Source of the DNA: JAVKMO01 sp031539345
GTDB lineage: Bacteria > Bacteroidota > Bacteroidia > Chitinophagales > Chitinophagaceae
Reading direction: 5' to 3'
Length of the DNA: 64,000 nt
Assembly (NCBI GenBank): GCA_031539345.1
Contig: JAVKMO010000009.1
Span: forward strand, 20,356-84,355
The notes under the pieces were generated by a model, which saw nothing but the letters and a program-made list of their open reading frames with translations, was not told the DNA's origin and ran no database searches. This document shows positions 45,801-53,066 of the stretch, piece by piece. The translations under genes were made by a program, and so were the position numbers. Numbering within the stretch: position 1 is the first letter of the stretch; every line of letters starts with the position of its first letter.

Positions 45801-46396
45801 ATTTCCGTTTTGAATTTCAGCATTGCCATTTTACCCCAATTACAGACATCAAAAAACATCCCGAATACTTAAATCAAATCAATGCAACATCAAGTACAAC
45901 CTTCAAATCTGCAGGGCTGATTATCAATGCACAACACCGAGTTTCTAAACAAGGAAAAAAGTTTGGTATGATTACCGTTGAAGACTATAATGATAAAATA
46001 GAACTCGCTTTTTTTGGTGAGCAATATCTGCGAGTGGAACATTTATTAAAGCCCGAAACAGCAGTTTATTTTAGTATGATGTATGAAAAATGGCAGAGTT
46101 CTGATGACTGGAAAATTAGAGTAAACAATTTGGAATTATTAGAAGATATGCGTAAAAAATACATCAAAGAATTGGTGATTCAACTTGATGTAAAAGGAAT
46201 TCAAGAACCGATGATTGATTTTTTGAAGACTTATATCAACAACAACAAAGGAACTACACAACTCAAAGTGATAGTACAAAATACGATACAAGACGACTTG
46301 GTTTTTCAAAGCAATGCCATGATTCATCTTGGTGATGATTTAATCAACTACTTAGATACACAAGCAGGTATAATGACTTATCGCATTGTACTCTAA
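42809..46396 (+). CDS. dnaE: DNA polymerase III alpha subunit
   Basis: Replicative polymerase of 1195 residues. The N-terminal PHP domain begins FSHLHVHTEYSLLDG (residues 4-18). The palm has the catalytic aspartates in PDIDTDFDDEGRQKVIDYV (Asp420, Asp422 region) and the PGRGSAAGSVVAYCLGI motif before it. The fingers include GIFQFESDGMKKHLRDLKP. FNKSHSTCYSLVSFQQAYLKVHFP marks the family's conserved distal segment, and an OB fold lies near 1010-1090. The frame is intact over 3.6 kb. There is a 124 bp upstream spacer with a TTTG...CATTTTTG candidate promoter. Confidence 0.96.
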   Translation: MCQFSHLHVHTEYSLLDGLSNISALYKKAVKENMPAIAITDHGNMFGVFKFVAEAYQHTNDKIPKVKPIVGCEFYVVKDRRIKNFTKDNKDRRCHQVLLAKNAIGYKNLMRLCSLGYIEGLYSKYPRIDKELIVQYSEGLIATTCCLAGSVPELILREGELSGELEFKWWLDVFGDDYYVELQRHGIIQQEKVNEVLIRFAKKYNVKIIASNDAHYVDRADESLHDILLCINTGEKVATPKMNDSNDDDENYAKGKRFGFSNDEFYLKSVDEMKTLFKDLPEAIDNTNEIVGKVELLNLKRDVLLPNFSMPSNFKTQYEYLSFLTWSGAKKRYEILTLETEERIKFELSVIEKMKFEGYFLIVADFIDAAKKIDVMVGPGRGSAAGSVVAYCLGITNIDPIKYQLLFERFLNPDRKSLPDIDTDFDDEGRQKVIDYVINKYGEDQVAQIVTYGSMAAKNSIKDVARVLDLPLQNAISLTKLVPNRPGIKLKNLLNPDEDGLKKIKELQADERKNVQELQSYYKDTSSPFYTVLNKAEQIDGTTRNIGVHAAGILIAPANLLDTIPICKVKDADTWVSQIDGEDIEKAGVIKMDFLGLKTLSIIKKAIRLIQHNQNITIDIDNIPLDDAATLKLYADGFTNGIFQFESDGMKKHLRDLKPDKFEDLIAMNALYRPGPMFYIPDFIKRKHGLQKVTYDLDVMQEFLQDTHGITVYQEQVMLLSQKIANFTKGDADGLRKIMGKKKADELAPVREKFLKQGIENKHDKKILEKIWDDWAKFAGYAFNKSHSTCYSLVSFQQAYLKVHFPKEFMAAVLDNASSDIEALGHFIDETKRMKIDILGPDVNESLQGFSVTRQGIIRFGLSAIKGLGDNVVEQIIHERQTKGKYESIFDFVARLEKKIVTKKSLEALSYSGALDTFSHPHRAQYFHHTNLDKILKYAQQHATSKEDSTPNLFFGIANTTEIKTPALEPCEEWTLLEKIKYEKEYTGMFLSGHPLNNFRFEFQHCHFTPITDIKKHPEYLNQINATSSTTFKSAGLIINAQHRVSKQGKKFGMITVEDYNDKIELAFFGEQYLRVEHLLKPETAVYFSMMYEKWQSSDDWKIRVNNLELLEDMRKKYIKELVIQLDVKGIQEPMIDFLKTYINNNKGTTQLKVIVQNTIQDDLVFQSNAMIHLGDDLINYLDTQAGIMTYRIVL

Positions 46397-46412
46397 TCAA
46401 AACAGAACACAC

Positions 46413-47597
46413 TTATTCAGCAAAAACTTGGAGAACCAAAAATTTTAAATAATGCGTATTTTCCATTGCAGGTAAAATGGGGTGGTCTGGTGATTGTGTA
46501 TTCAAAACCACTTGCCGTATTTTTCGTTTTGCATCTTTTGCAGCTTCGTAAATGGCTTGTAAAAATAAATCTTGCGAAACCAAATTTGTGCAAGAAGAGG
46601 TAACTAAAAATCCACCGTGTTTAACCAATTTCAATGCTCGCAAATTAATTTCTTTGTAGCCTGTATAGGCTTTGTCAATGCCATGCCGAGATTTTGTAAA
46701 CGCAGGCGGGTCAATACAAACCACGTCCCATTTTTGATGTTCTATGCCCCAAATTTTTAATTGGTCAAAAGCATTTGCAACAACAAATTTGGCTTTTTCT
46801 ACAACGTTATTGAGAACATAATTTTCTTTTGCTTGTAAAATGGCTTGTTCAGAAACGTCCAATACAGTAACCTCTTTTGCTCCATTTGTTGCAGCAGAAA
46901 TTCCAAAAGAACTTGTATAAGAAAAAGCATCTAATACACGACTTCCACGAACAATATGTTGAATAAATTGTCGGTTTGCTTGTTGGTCTAAAAAATATCC
47001 CGTCTTTTGCCCTTCTGTCATATCAACGTACATTTTATAGTTATTTTCTTCAATAACAATGGGGCTTTGAAAGGGTTGAGATAAAAATCCTTTTTGTTGC
47101 GGCAAGCCTTCTAAAGTACGAACAGGAACATCGTTGCGTTCATAAATGCCCTTACATTCAGGAAATATTTGTTGTAGGCTGCTCACAATTTCTTTCTTCC
47201 AATTGTCGATGCCGAGTGCCAACGTTTGGATAGAAAAATAATCTCCAAATTTATCGACAATCAAAGCCGGCAACCAATCTGCTTCACCAAAAACAAGGCG
47301 GCAGTTTGTCGTATAGCCAATTTTTTGTCTGTACGCCCAAGCCTGTTGAATACGTCTCAAAAAAAATTGTTCATCAATAATTTCTTTTTGCTGATAAGTC
47401 AAAATACGAATACTGATTTGCGACTGCGAATTGTAATAGCCTTTTGCAAAAAACTTTTTTGCAGAAAAAAAAACATCAACAATACAGCCATCTTTTGCAT
47501 CACCTTCAACACTGACAATGTCATTATTAAAAATCCACAAATTGCCAACAACTAATTTTTTAACCGCTTTGGCATGAAGAATAATTTTTGGGTTCAT
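46413..47597 (-). CDS. rlmI: Class I SAM-dependent rRNA methyltransferase (RlmI-like)
   Basis: A 394-residue 23S rRNA cytosine-5 methyltransferase of the RlmI/YccW group. I chose ATG 47597, which opens MNPKIILHAKAVKKLVVGNLWIF, the PUA-domain start. The longer frame overlaps the TPR gene. The PUA domain covers about 1-75, with the RFM-type N-terminal region after it. The SAM-binding part shows MTEGQKTGYFLDQQANRQF, VLDAFSYTSSFGISAATNGAKEVTVLD and the catalytic-pocket CIDPPAFTKSR. Its start lies 4 bp after the stop of the TPR lipoprotein gene, so the two are co-transcribed. Confidence 0.88.
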   Translation of the reverse strand: MNPKIILHAKAVKKLVVGNLWIFNNDIVSVEGDAKDGCIVDVFFSAKKFFAKGYYNSQSQISIRILTYQQKEIIDEQFFLRRIQQAWAYRQKIGYTTNCRLVFGEADWLPALIVDKFGDYFSIQTLALGIDNWKKEIVSSLQQIFPECKGIYERNDVPVRTLEGLPQQKGFLSQPFQSPIVIEENNYKMYVDMTEGQKTGYFLDQQANRQFIQHIVRGSRVLDAFSYTSSFGISAATNGAKEVTVLDVSEQAILQAKENYVLNNVVEKAKFVVANAFDQLKIWGIEHQKWDVVCIDPPAFTKSRHGIDKAYTGYKEINLRALKLVKHGGFLVTSSCTNLVSQDLFLQAIYEAAKDAKRKIRQVVLNTQSPDHPILPAMENTHYLKFLVLQVFAE

Positions 47598-47601
47598 CGT
47601 T

Positions 47602-48330
47602 TTATTTTTGTAAGTCTTGTAAACGCTTTCTCGCAACGGCAAATGTGCTATCTAAAAGAAGGCTTTGTTTGTAATATAAAATGGCTTTTGCTTTGTCTTT
47701 TTTTTGTTCTTGTGTTCTGCCAATCCAATAATAGGTTTCAGGATTTTTATTATTTGTTTTCATGGCAAGTGTAAAAATTTTTAAGGCTTCATCATTCCGT
47801 TGATGCGTTAAAAACAAAATGCCTTGCTCTAAATAGGCATCAATAAAAGTCCAATCTTGTTTGATGCAATGATTAAAACATACAGTAGCATTTTCTATAT
47901 CGCCAATGCCTGCAAAGTAAACGCCTTGTATGTAGTGTGCTTTTGCGTACAATACTTCTTTGTCGCTTTTTAAAAGCGTAAGACAAAGCGGAATCGCTTT
48001 TTTATTTTTTTGTTCCGCATACAAATACGCCAAAGCAATTGTTGCATCAAAGTTTTTTTTGTTCTGAGCAATCGCTTGTTCAAAGCAAATTATCGCACTA
48101 TCATTTTGTTGGAGTTGTAAAAACAATTGTGCCTTTTTTGTTAAAAGCCAATCTTTATTTTCATTGTGTTGTAAGGCAGAATCTATTTTGGCAATTTGTT
48201 GTTGTGGGCGTTCTTGCTGTGATATTTGTTTTATTGTATCGCTATGATTTGAAGCAGAATTGGGCTGCTGACCACAAGCAATAAAAAATAAAGAAGCAAG
48301 TAAAACAAGAACAATAAAATGACGTATCAT
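47602..48330 (-). CDS. TPR-repeat lipoprotein
   Basis: A 242-residue lipoprotein starting at ATG 48330, which opens MIRHFIVLVLLASLFFIAC (Cys19 in the lipobox). The frame extends 15 codons upstream but those residues would bury the signal. The mature chain is a row of tetratricopeptide repeats, for example NDSAIICFEQAIAQNKKNFDATIALAYLYAE, GDIENATVCFNHCIKQDWTFIDAYLEQGILF and PETYYWIGRTQEQKKD. TPRs bind other proteins, so it is probably an envelope scaffold. Transcribed into the rlmI-like gene. Confidence 0.8.
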   Translation of the reverse strand: MIRHFIVLVLLASLFFIACGQQPNSASNHSDTIKQISQQERPQQQIAKIDSALQHNENKDWLLTKKAQLFLQLQQNDSAIICFEQAIAQNKKNFDATIALAYLYAEQKNKKAIPLCLTLLKSDKEVLYAKAHYIQGVYFAGIGDIENATVCFNHCIKQDWTFIDAYLEQGILFLTHQRNDEALKIFTLAMKTNNKNPETYYWIGRTQEQKKDKAKAILYYKQSLLLDSTFAVARKRLQDLQK

Positions 48331-48460
48331 ATAACGATATGGATAAAACAGAATGTTGCGAAGTAATGCGTCCATTTGAATATTTGATAAAAAAAATATT
48401 GGCGATGAAGTTGAAAAGGGCGTTTAGTACAAAAAATTATTTTAGCACAAAAAAAATAAA

Positions 48461-49444
48461 ATGAATTCCTTCGGCAGACTTTTTAGAATCCATATTTTTG
48501 GTGAATCACATGGTGATTTTGTAGGAATCACAATTGATGGATGCCCAGCAGGAATTTCGCTCGTTACGGCTGATTTTATGTCAGACATCAAACGCCGACA
48601 AGCAGGTGCAGCAGGAACAACTCCAAGAATAGAAGCCGATTTGCCCATTTTAGCAACAGGCGTTTTTAAAGAAAAAACAACGGGAGCACCGCTGACCATT
48701 TTATTCAAAAATGAAAATACAAAATCAAAAGACTACGAACATTTAACCGTTATGCCAAGACCTGGGCATGCTGATTTTGTAGGCATGAAAAAATTTGGCA
48801 CATATAATGATTATAGAGGCGGCGGACATTTTTCTGGCAGATTAACTCTTGCGTTAGTTGCCGCAGGCGTTGTAGCGAAAAAAATCTTGCAGCATATTTC
48901 TGTTCAAGCCCATTTAACAGAAGTCAATGGCAATAAAAATATTGAAGAAGAAATTACCAAAGCCATTCAAAAACAAGACAGCGTTGGCGGCATTGTTGAA
49001 TGTACGGTCCAAAATATGCCCATTGGTTTAGGAGAACCTTTTTTTGATAGCATAGAATCTGTTTTAAGCCATGCCATTTTTTCTATTCCTGCCATTAAAG
49101 GCATTGAATTTGGCAGCGGATTTGCAGCTACAAAAATGACCGGAAGCAACCATAACGACGCCCTTATAGACGCTCAAGGAACAACAAAAACAAATCATGC
49201 TGGTGGCATTAACGGCGGCATCAGCAATGGCAATCAATTGGCATTTAAAGTGGCTGTAAAACCCACTGCCAGCACGCCACAAATTCAACAAACAATGAAT
49301 TTAAAAAATCAACAAATAGAAAATTTAGACATCAAAGGCAGGCATGATTTGTGCATTGCATTGCGTGTGCCTGTTGTGGTTGAAAGTGTTACCGCTTTTG
49401 TATTGGCAGATTTTTTATTATTAGAACGACAACGCATACAATAA
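48461..49444 (+). CDS. aroC: Chorismate synthase
   Basis: Last common step of aromatic synthesis: EPSP to chorismate, with reduced FMN. The 327-residue chain has the three family signatures: GESHGDFVGITIDGCPAG (about residues 14-31), MPRPGHADF with YRGGGHFSGRLT (about 100-130) and a late RHDLCIALRVPVV. The length is at the lower end of the family but nothing conserved is missing. Its product feeds PabB, encoded about 9 kb upstream. It is followed by tRNA-Arg 16 bp later. Confidence 0.95.
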   Translation: MNSFGRLFRIHIFGESHGDFVGITIDGCPAGISLVTADFMSDIKRRQAGAAGTTPRIEADLPILATGVFKEKTTGAPLTILFKNENTKSKDYEHLTVMPRPGHADFVGMKKFGTYNDYRGGGHFSGRLTLALVAAGVVAKKILQHISVQAHLTEVNGNKNIEEEITKAIQKQDSVGGIVECTVQNMPIGLGEPFFDSIESVLSHAIFSIPAIKGIEFGSGFAATKMTGSNHNDALIDAQGTTKTNHAGGINGGISNGNQLAFKVAVKPTASTPQIQQTMNLKNQQIENLDIKGRHDLCIALRVPVVVESVTAFVLADFLLLERQRIQ

Positions 49445-49460
49445 AAATAAAATACCAAAT

Positions 49461-49534
49461 GGTTTCGTAGCTCAACTGAATAGAGCATCTGATTTCGGCT
49501 CAGAAGGTTTTGGGTTTGAATCCCAACGAAACCT
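49461..49534 (+). tRNA. tRNA-Arg (anticodon TCG)
   Basis: A complete cloverleaf: acceptor GGTTTCG with CGAAACC, D-stem GCTC/GAGC, anticodon stem TCTGA/TCAGA around loop TTTCGGC (anticodon TCG, reads CGN arginine codons), five-base variable region and T-stem TTGGG/CCCAA around TTTGAAT. The discriminator position is T and CCA is not encoded. A strong terminator follows after four bases. Confidence 0.93.
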
Positions 49535-49538
49535 CAAA

Positions 49539-49566
49539 GCCACTTTCACCAGAAGGTGGCTTTTTT
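49539..49566 (+). terminator. Rho-independent terminator after tRNA-Arg
   Basis: GCCACTTT and AAGGTGGC form an 8 bp stem (one G-T pair) around CACCAG, followed directly by six T. It closes the aroC/tRNA transcription unit. Confidence 0.88.
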
Positions 49567-49595
49567 ATTGCTCGTAGTTTGTTAGAATTTGGAGA

Positions 49596-49742
49596 AAGCG
49601 GCAACTTGTCTGCCGTTTAAAAATCTATCACAGAATGGCTATCAACAACACAAAGAACAATAAAAATGAGCATTTTAAAATGGCAAAATCCTCGCTTCAT
49701 TCAATCAAAGAATCGAGGAGTTTGTGATGGTTTCAAAATGCT
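49596..49742. other. Two structured hairpins in the spacer after tRNA-Arg
   Basis: The 217 bp between the tRNA terminator and the Ig-repeat gene has no gene. It contains an 8 bp stem at 49596-49618 (AAGCGGCA with TGCCGTTT) and a long two-part hairpin at 49669-49742: outer arms 49669-49680/49731-49742 (11 of 12 paired) and inner arms 49684-49694/49714-49724 (10 of 11 paired). The latter is about 74 nt and could be a small RNA, an imperfect terminator for the Ig gene or a relic of a small inverted-repeat element. No function can be assigned. Confidence 0.45.
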
Positions 49743-49783
49743 TTCTCAATATTCAAAAATCTATCCCTTGTAGACACCGCTAA

Positions 49784-52375
49784 CTAAGGGGAGGTGATGG
49801 TTAAGGTATAGACAGCTGGAGTTCCTGCACCAACAGAATTTGTTGGCGTAATTGTTAATTTGTATGTGCCTACGGCAACTCCATCTGTCCATGAAATTTG
49901 ACCTGTAGTAGAATTGATACTAACGCCACTGGGCGATCCGGATGTAGATGTGTCTCCATCCTTAGTAAATGAAGATATAGCATAAGTTACAAATGCACCT
50001 CCTTTATTGATTGTTGGTGTAACTGAAGTGTCGGATGTACCAAAATTACGTATTGAACTATCTTTGCTATAAACCAAACCACTTGGAGCAACAGCGTTTA
50101 TTGTTAAAATATAGAAAACAGGATTCCCTGCACCAGCAGAATTTGTTGGTGTAATTTTTAAAGGGTATGTACCTGCAAGAACTGTATTTGTCCACGAAAT
50201 TTGACCTGTATTTTGATTGACACTAACGCCACTTGGGTTACCACTCATTGAATAAGTTACAGTTGCTGCACCTCCGTTATTGATGCTTGGTGTAACTGAA
50301 GCATCGGCTGTACCAAAATTACGTATGGAAGTATCCTTGCTATAAGCTAATCCACTTGGTTTTACGGCTTTAATTGTTAATCCATAATTAGCACCAATTG
50401 TATCCGCTTGATTTCGAGCAATTACTCTAAAGGAATATATTCCTACAGGAACTTCATTTGTCCATAAAATTTTACCTGTTTTGTCATTGACACTAACCCC
50501 TGCTGGAACAGGAGACGAGGTAATGGAATAAGATACAGGTGCTCCGCCGTTCTTGATTGTTGGTGTAACTGAAGTGTCGGATGTACCAAAATTACGTATT
50601 GCAGTATCCTTGCTATAAGAGAAAGCACTTGGCACGATAGCTTTGATGGTTAAGGTATAACTTTTCGTAGTTGAACCTGCAGAATTTGTAGCGGTAATTG
50701 TTAAAGGGTATATTCCTGTAACAACTGCATTTGTCCATAAAATTTTTCCTGTAGTTGAATTGATAGTTACGCCACTAGGATTACCACTTATGGTATAAGT
50801 TACTGTTGCACCTCCGTTATTGATTGTTGGGGCAACCGAACTGTCGGCTATACCAAAATTACGTATGGAAGAATCCTTGCTATAAGCTAAATCTTTTGGA
50901 GCAACTTCTTTGATGGTTAAGGCATAACCAACGGAAGTACCTGCACCTTTTATATTACTTGGTGTAATTTGTAAATTGTAGGCACGTACAATAACAGTAT
51001 CTGCCCATAAAATTTTACCTGTAATTGCATCTATGCTGATACCACTTGTTACAGGCGAAGTCGTCATCGCATAGCTTACAGATACTCCTCCGCTATCGAT
51101 TTTTGGCACAACTGAACTGCCACTTTTACCAAAATCACTTGTTGCACTTGCTGCACTTGTTCCATCTGTGTTCTTATAAAGCAAATCTTTTGGAGCAAAT
51201 TTTGTTATGTTCAATGTATATTTAACAGGAGTTCCGTTACTATTTATATCATCACGATTCCGTGGTATAATTGTGATCTCATGCTTACCTACAGGAACTG
51301 TATTTGTCCATGAAATTACGCCTGTCATTGTATCAATGCTGATACCGTTTATTGTAGGCAAAATCGTCATTGTATAGCGAATAGAATCTTTACCCGTAAC
51401 ACCGGTAATAACAGTGGGGATAGCTGACTGACCAGCTATTCCAAAATCATTTGTTGCAGAGTCTGGATTATACTTTAAAGCACTCGGCGCTGCCAAAGTA
51501 TATTGTGCATAATAAGTTGTCGCTTGTGCTATCGGACCAAAAGTTGTTACTGCTGTTCCACCATTTGATGCTATAAACCAACCCGCAAAGGTAAACCCTA
51601 CTTTTTGTGGTGAAGTATTCGGTGCAGTGGCATTTAAACCATCAGCGATGGTTTGTACATACTCTTTTGACTGAGTAGTACTTCCGCCATTCACGTCAAA
51701 AGTAACCTGATAAAAAGTTGGTGCAACAATCAATTTGTAATCAACGGCTTCACTTTCGCCTACGGTATTATAGGCTCTTATTTTAATGCGATAAGTTGCT
51801 TTTTTTGTATTTTTAGGAATGCTTAATACACCATTTTGTTTATTGATTTTTAAACCAACAAATGCACCAGAATCAATTTGATAATAACCTGCCTTTTTAC
51901 TACCCCAAGACACACTTGCTGCAACCGAAGTTGTATCGCCTGTTGCTGTTGGTAAAGACAGGATTTGTATTTGATTGACGGCATAGTTTAAGTTACTTGG
52001 CTTTTGAGGTTTAATGTTAACCGTAAGTGTAACGGGTTGGCTATTCCCTGCATTGTTTTTTGCTCTTACTTTAATCGCATAGGTGCTGTCTTGGACGTTC
52101 GGGCTCCAACTGACTTTTCCTGTTGATGAATTGAGGGCAAAACCGTTAGGATACGGCGCCACCAATTCATACGTTCCTTCTTGATTATTCCAATTGACTG
52201 TTGGTGCAGATGAAGTGTCGGCTGTTCCATAAGCACCGTCTATTACAAGCGACGCATACGCCAATTCAGAAGGCACTTCAATGACTATTAGGTTTTCTTT
52301 TCTACAAAATGCGAGTAATAAAAGCATGCTCAAAACGCTCAATAGCGTAAAGTGTTTTTTGAAATTATAAAACAT
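49784..52375 (-). CDS. Large Ig-like repeat surface lipoprotein
   Basis: An 863-residue protein starting at ATG 52375, giving MFYNFKKHFTLLSVLSMLLLLAFC with a lipobox Cys24. The chain has several Ig-like (He_PIG-type) domains, each with a TGxIxWT core and a final YxLTI strand. A Listeria-Bacteroides repeat (InlB B-type) begins VTFDVNGGSTTQSKEYVQ and ends AGWFIASNGGTAVTTFGP, near residues 225-300. The last four Ig domains share PxxLxYSKDxSIRNFG almost exactly. Such proteins are adhesins or surface display stalks. No catalytic domain or obvious type IX secretion tail is seen. It is transcribed alone towards the tRNA. Confidence 0.85.
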   Translation of the reverse strand: MFYNFKKHFTLLSVLSMLLLLAFCRKENLIVIEVPSELAYASLVIDGAYGTADTSSAPTVNWNNQEGTYELVAPYPNGFALNSSTGKVSWSPNVQDSTYAIKVRAKNNAGNSQPVTLTVNIKPQKPSNLNYAVNQIQILSLPTATGDTTSVAASVSWGSKKAGYYQIDSGAFVGLKINKQNGVLSIPKNTKKATYRIKIRAYNTVGESEAVDYKLIVAPTFYQVTFDVNGGSTTQSKEYVQTIADGLNATAPNTSPQKVGFTFAGWFIASNGGTAVTTFGPIAQATTYYAQYTLAAPSALKYNPDSATNDFGIAGQSAIPTVITGVTGKDSIRYTMTILPTINGISIDTMTGVISWTNTVPVGKHEITIIPRNRDDINSNGTPVKYTLNITKFAPKDLLYKNTDGTSAASATSDFGKSGSSVVPKIDSGGVSVSYAMTTSPVTSGISIDAITGKILWADTVIVRAYNLQITPSNIKGAGTSVGYALTIKEVAPKDLAYSKDSSIRNFGIADSSVAPTINNGGATVTYTISGNPSGVTINSTTGKILWTNAVVTGIYPLTITATNSAGSTTKSYTLTIKAIVPSAFSYSKDTAIRNFGTSDTSVTPTIKNGGAPVSYSITSSPVPAGVSVNDKTGKILWTNEVPVGIYSFRVIARNQADTIGANYGLTIKAVKPSGLAYSKDTSIRNFGTADASVTPSINNGGAATVTYSMSGNPSGVSVNQNTGQISWTNTVLAGTYPLKITPTNSAGAGNPVFYILTINAVAPSGLVYSKDSSIRNFGTSDTSVTPTINKGGAFVTYAISSFTKDGDTSTSGSPSGVSINSTTGQISWTDGVAVGTYKLTITPTNSVGAGTPAVYTLTITSP
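49790..50905. repeat. Tandem DNA repeats of about 270 bp in the Ig-protein gene
   Basis: Four consecutive Ig-coding units share long near-identical DNA. The same landmark (TACCAAAATTACGTAT) occurs at about 50038, 50311, 50584 and 50851, giving spacings of 273, 273 and 267 bp. The units differ by scattered substitutions. Recombination between them could add or remove domains. Confidence 0.85.
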
Positions 52376-52565
52376 AAAAACTACATTAAAAATAAGAATA
52401 AGATAAAAGTGCACTCAACAGTAACTCTTTTTTGATAAATAAGCAAAAAAACATTGATTTATTGCACAACGCAAGGCTTCGGTCATCGTTCATCTATCAA
52501 TGCATTTTTCTGTTTTTATGATTCGATGAGAATACCATAACAAAGGACATCAATTAAGATAAAAA

Positions 52566-53063
52566 CTATTTTTTCTTAAAATTGAACTTTCGGTTGATAT
52601 AAAAATTCCAAAAGAAAACAATGACGATAGCGGTTATTTTAATGCCATAAAATGCCCAACGTAAAGTGTCATCACAAAACCAAAAATGCAATTGGTTGTT
52701 ATAATTTGTGCAGAAAAAATTCAACAAATCAAACATGGTGTCATTTCCAAAAAAGACGATCAAATTGTTAAATAAAACGCCAAAGAGACTAATTGATACA
52801 AAGCGAATAAATTCTTTTTTCCACGGCTCTTTGCTTCTAAACGTCCATTTTCTATTCAAAATATAATTGACAATAACGCCAACAATTGTACTGCTGATAT
52901 TAGCGACATATTTATTCATACCGAACAATTCAAACAAGGTATAAACAATGGCAAAATCAACAAGAACACAAATTGCACCAACAGTTCCAAACTTGGTGAG
53001 TTGTTTTAACGTGGGTCTTTTATTCAAATAATTTTTCACAATATGAGGCAAGGTTAATTTCAA
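52566..53063 (-). CDS. GtrA family membrane protein
   Basis: A 165-residue protein of the GtrA family, thought to flip lipid-linked sugars (such as undecaprenyl-phosphate glucose) across the inner membrane. Four hydrophobic segments are visible at about 25-45, 55-72, 90-107 and 137-155. The family pattern FGTVGAICVLVDFAIVYTLF and ISSTIVGVIVNYILNRKWTF is clear. The C-terminus is highly basic (FYINRKFNFKKK). It starts 3 bp after the GH20 gene and is the last member of the operon that begins with tgt. No glycosyltransferase partner is adjacent. Confidence 0.88.
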   Translation of the reverse strand: MKLTLPHIVKNYLNKRPTLKQLTKFGTVGAICVLVDFAIVYTLFELFGMNKYVANISSTIVGVIVNYILNRKWTFRSKEPWKKEFIRFVSISLFGVLFNNLIVFFGNDTMFDLLNFFCTNYNNQLHFWFCDDTLRWAFYGIKITAIVIVFFWNFYINRKFNFKKK

Positions 53064-53066
53064 TAC

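Noticed and set aside
49461..52565. A third insert of the same type behind aroC/tRNA-Arg carrying the Ig-repeat gene
   Set aside because: I looked for a copy of the aroC end or of the tRNA 3' half near 52380-52565 and found none, so there is no duplication to support it.
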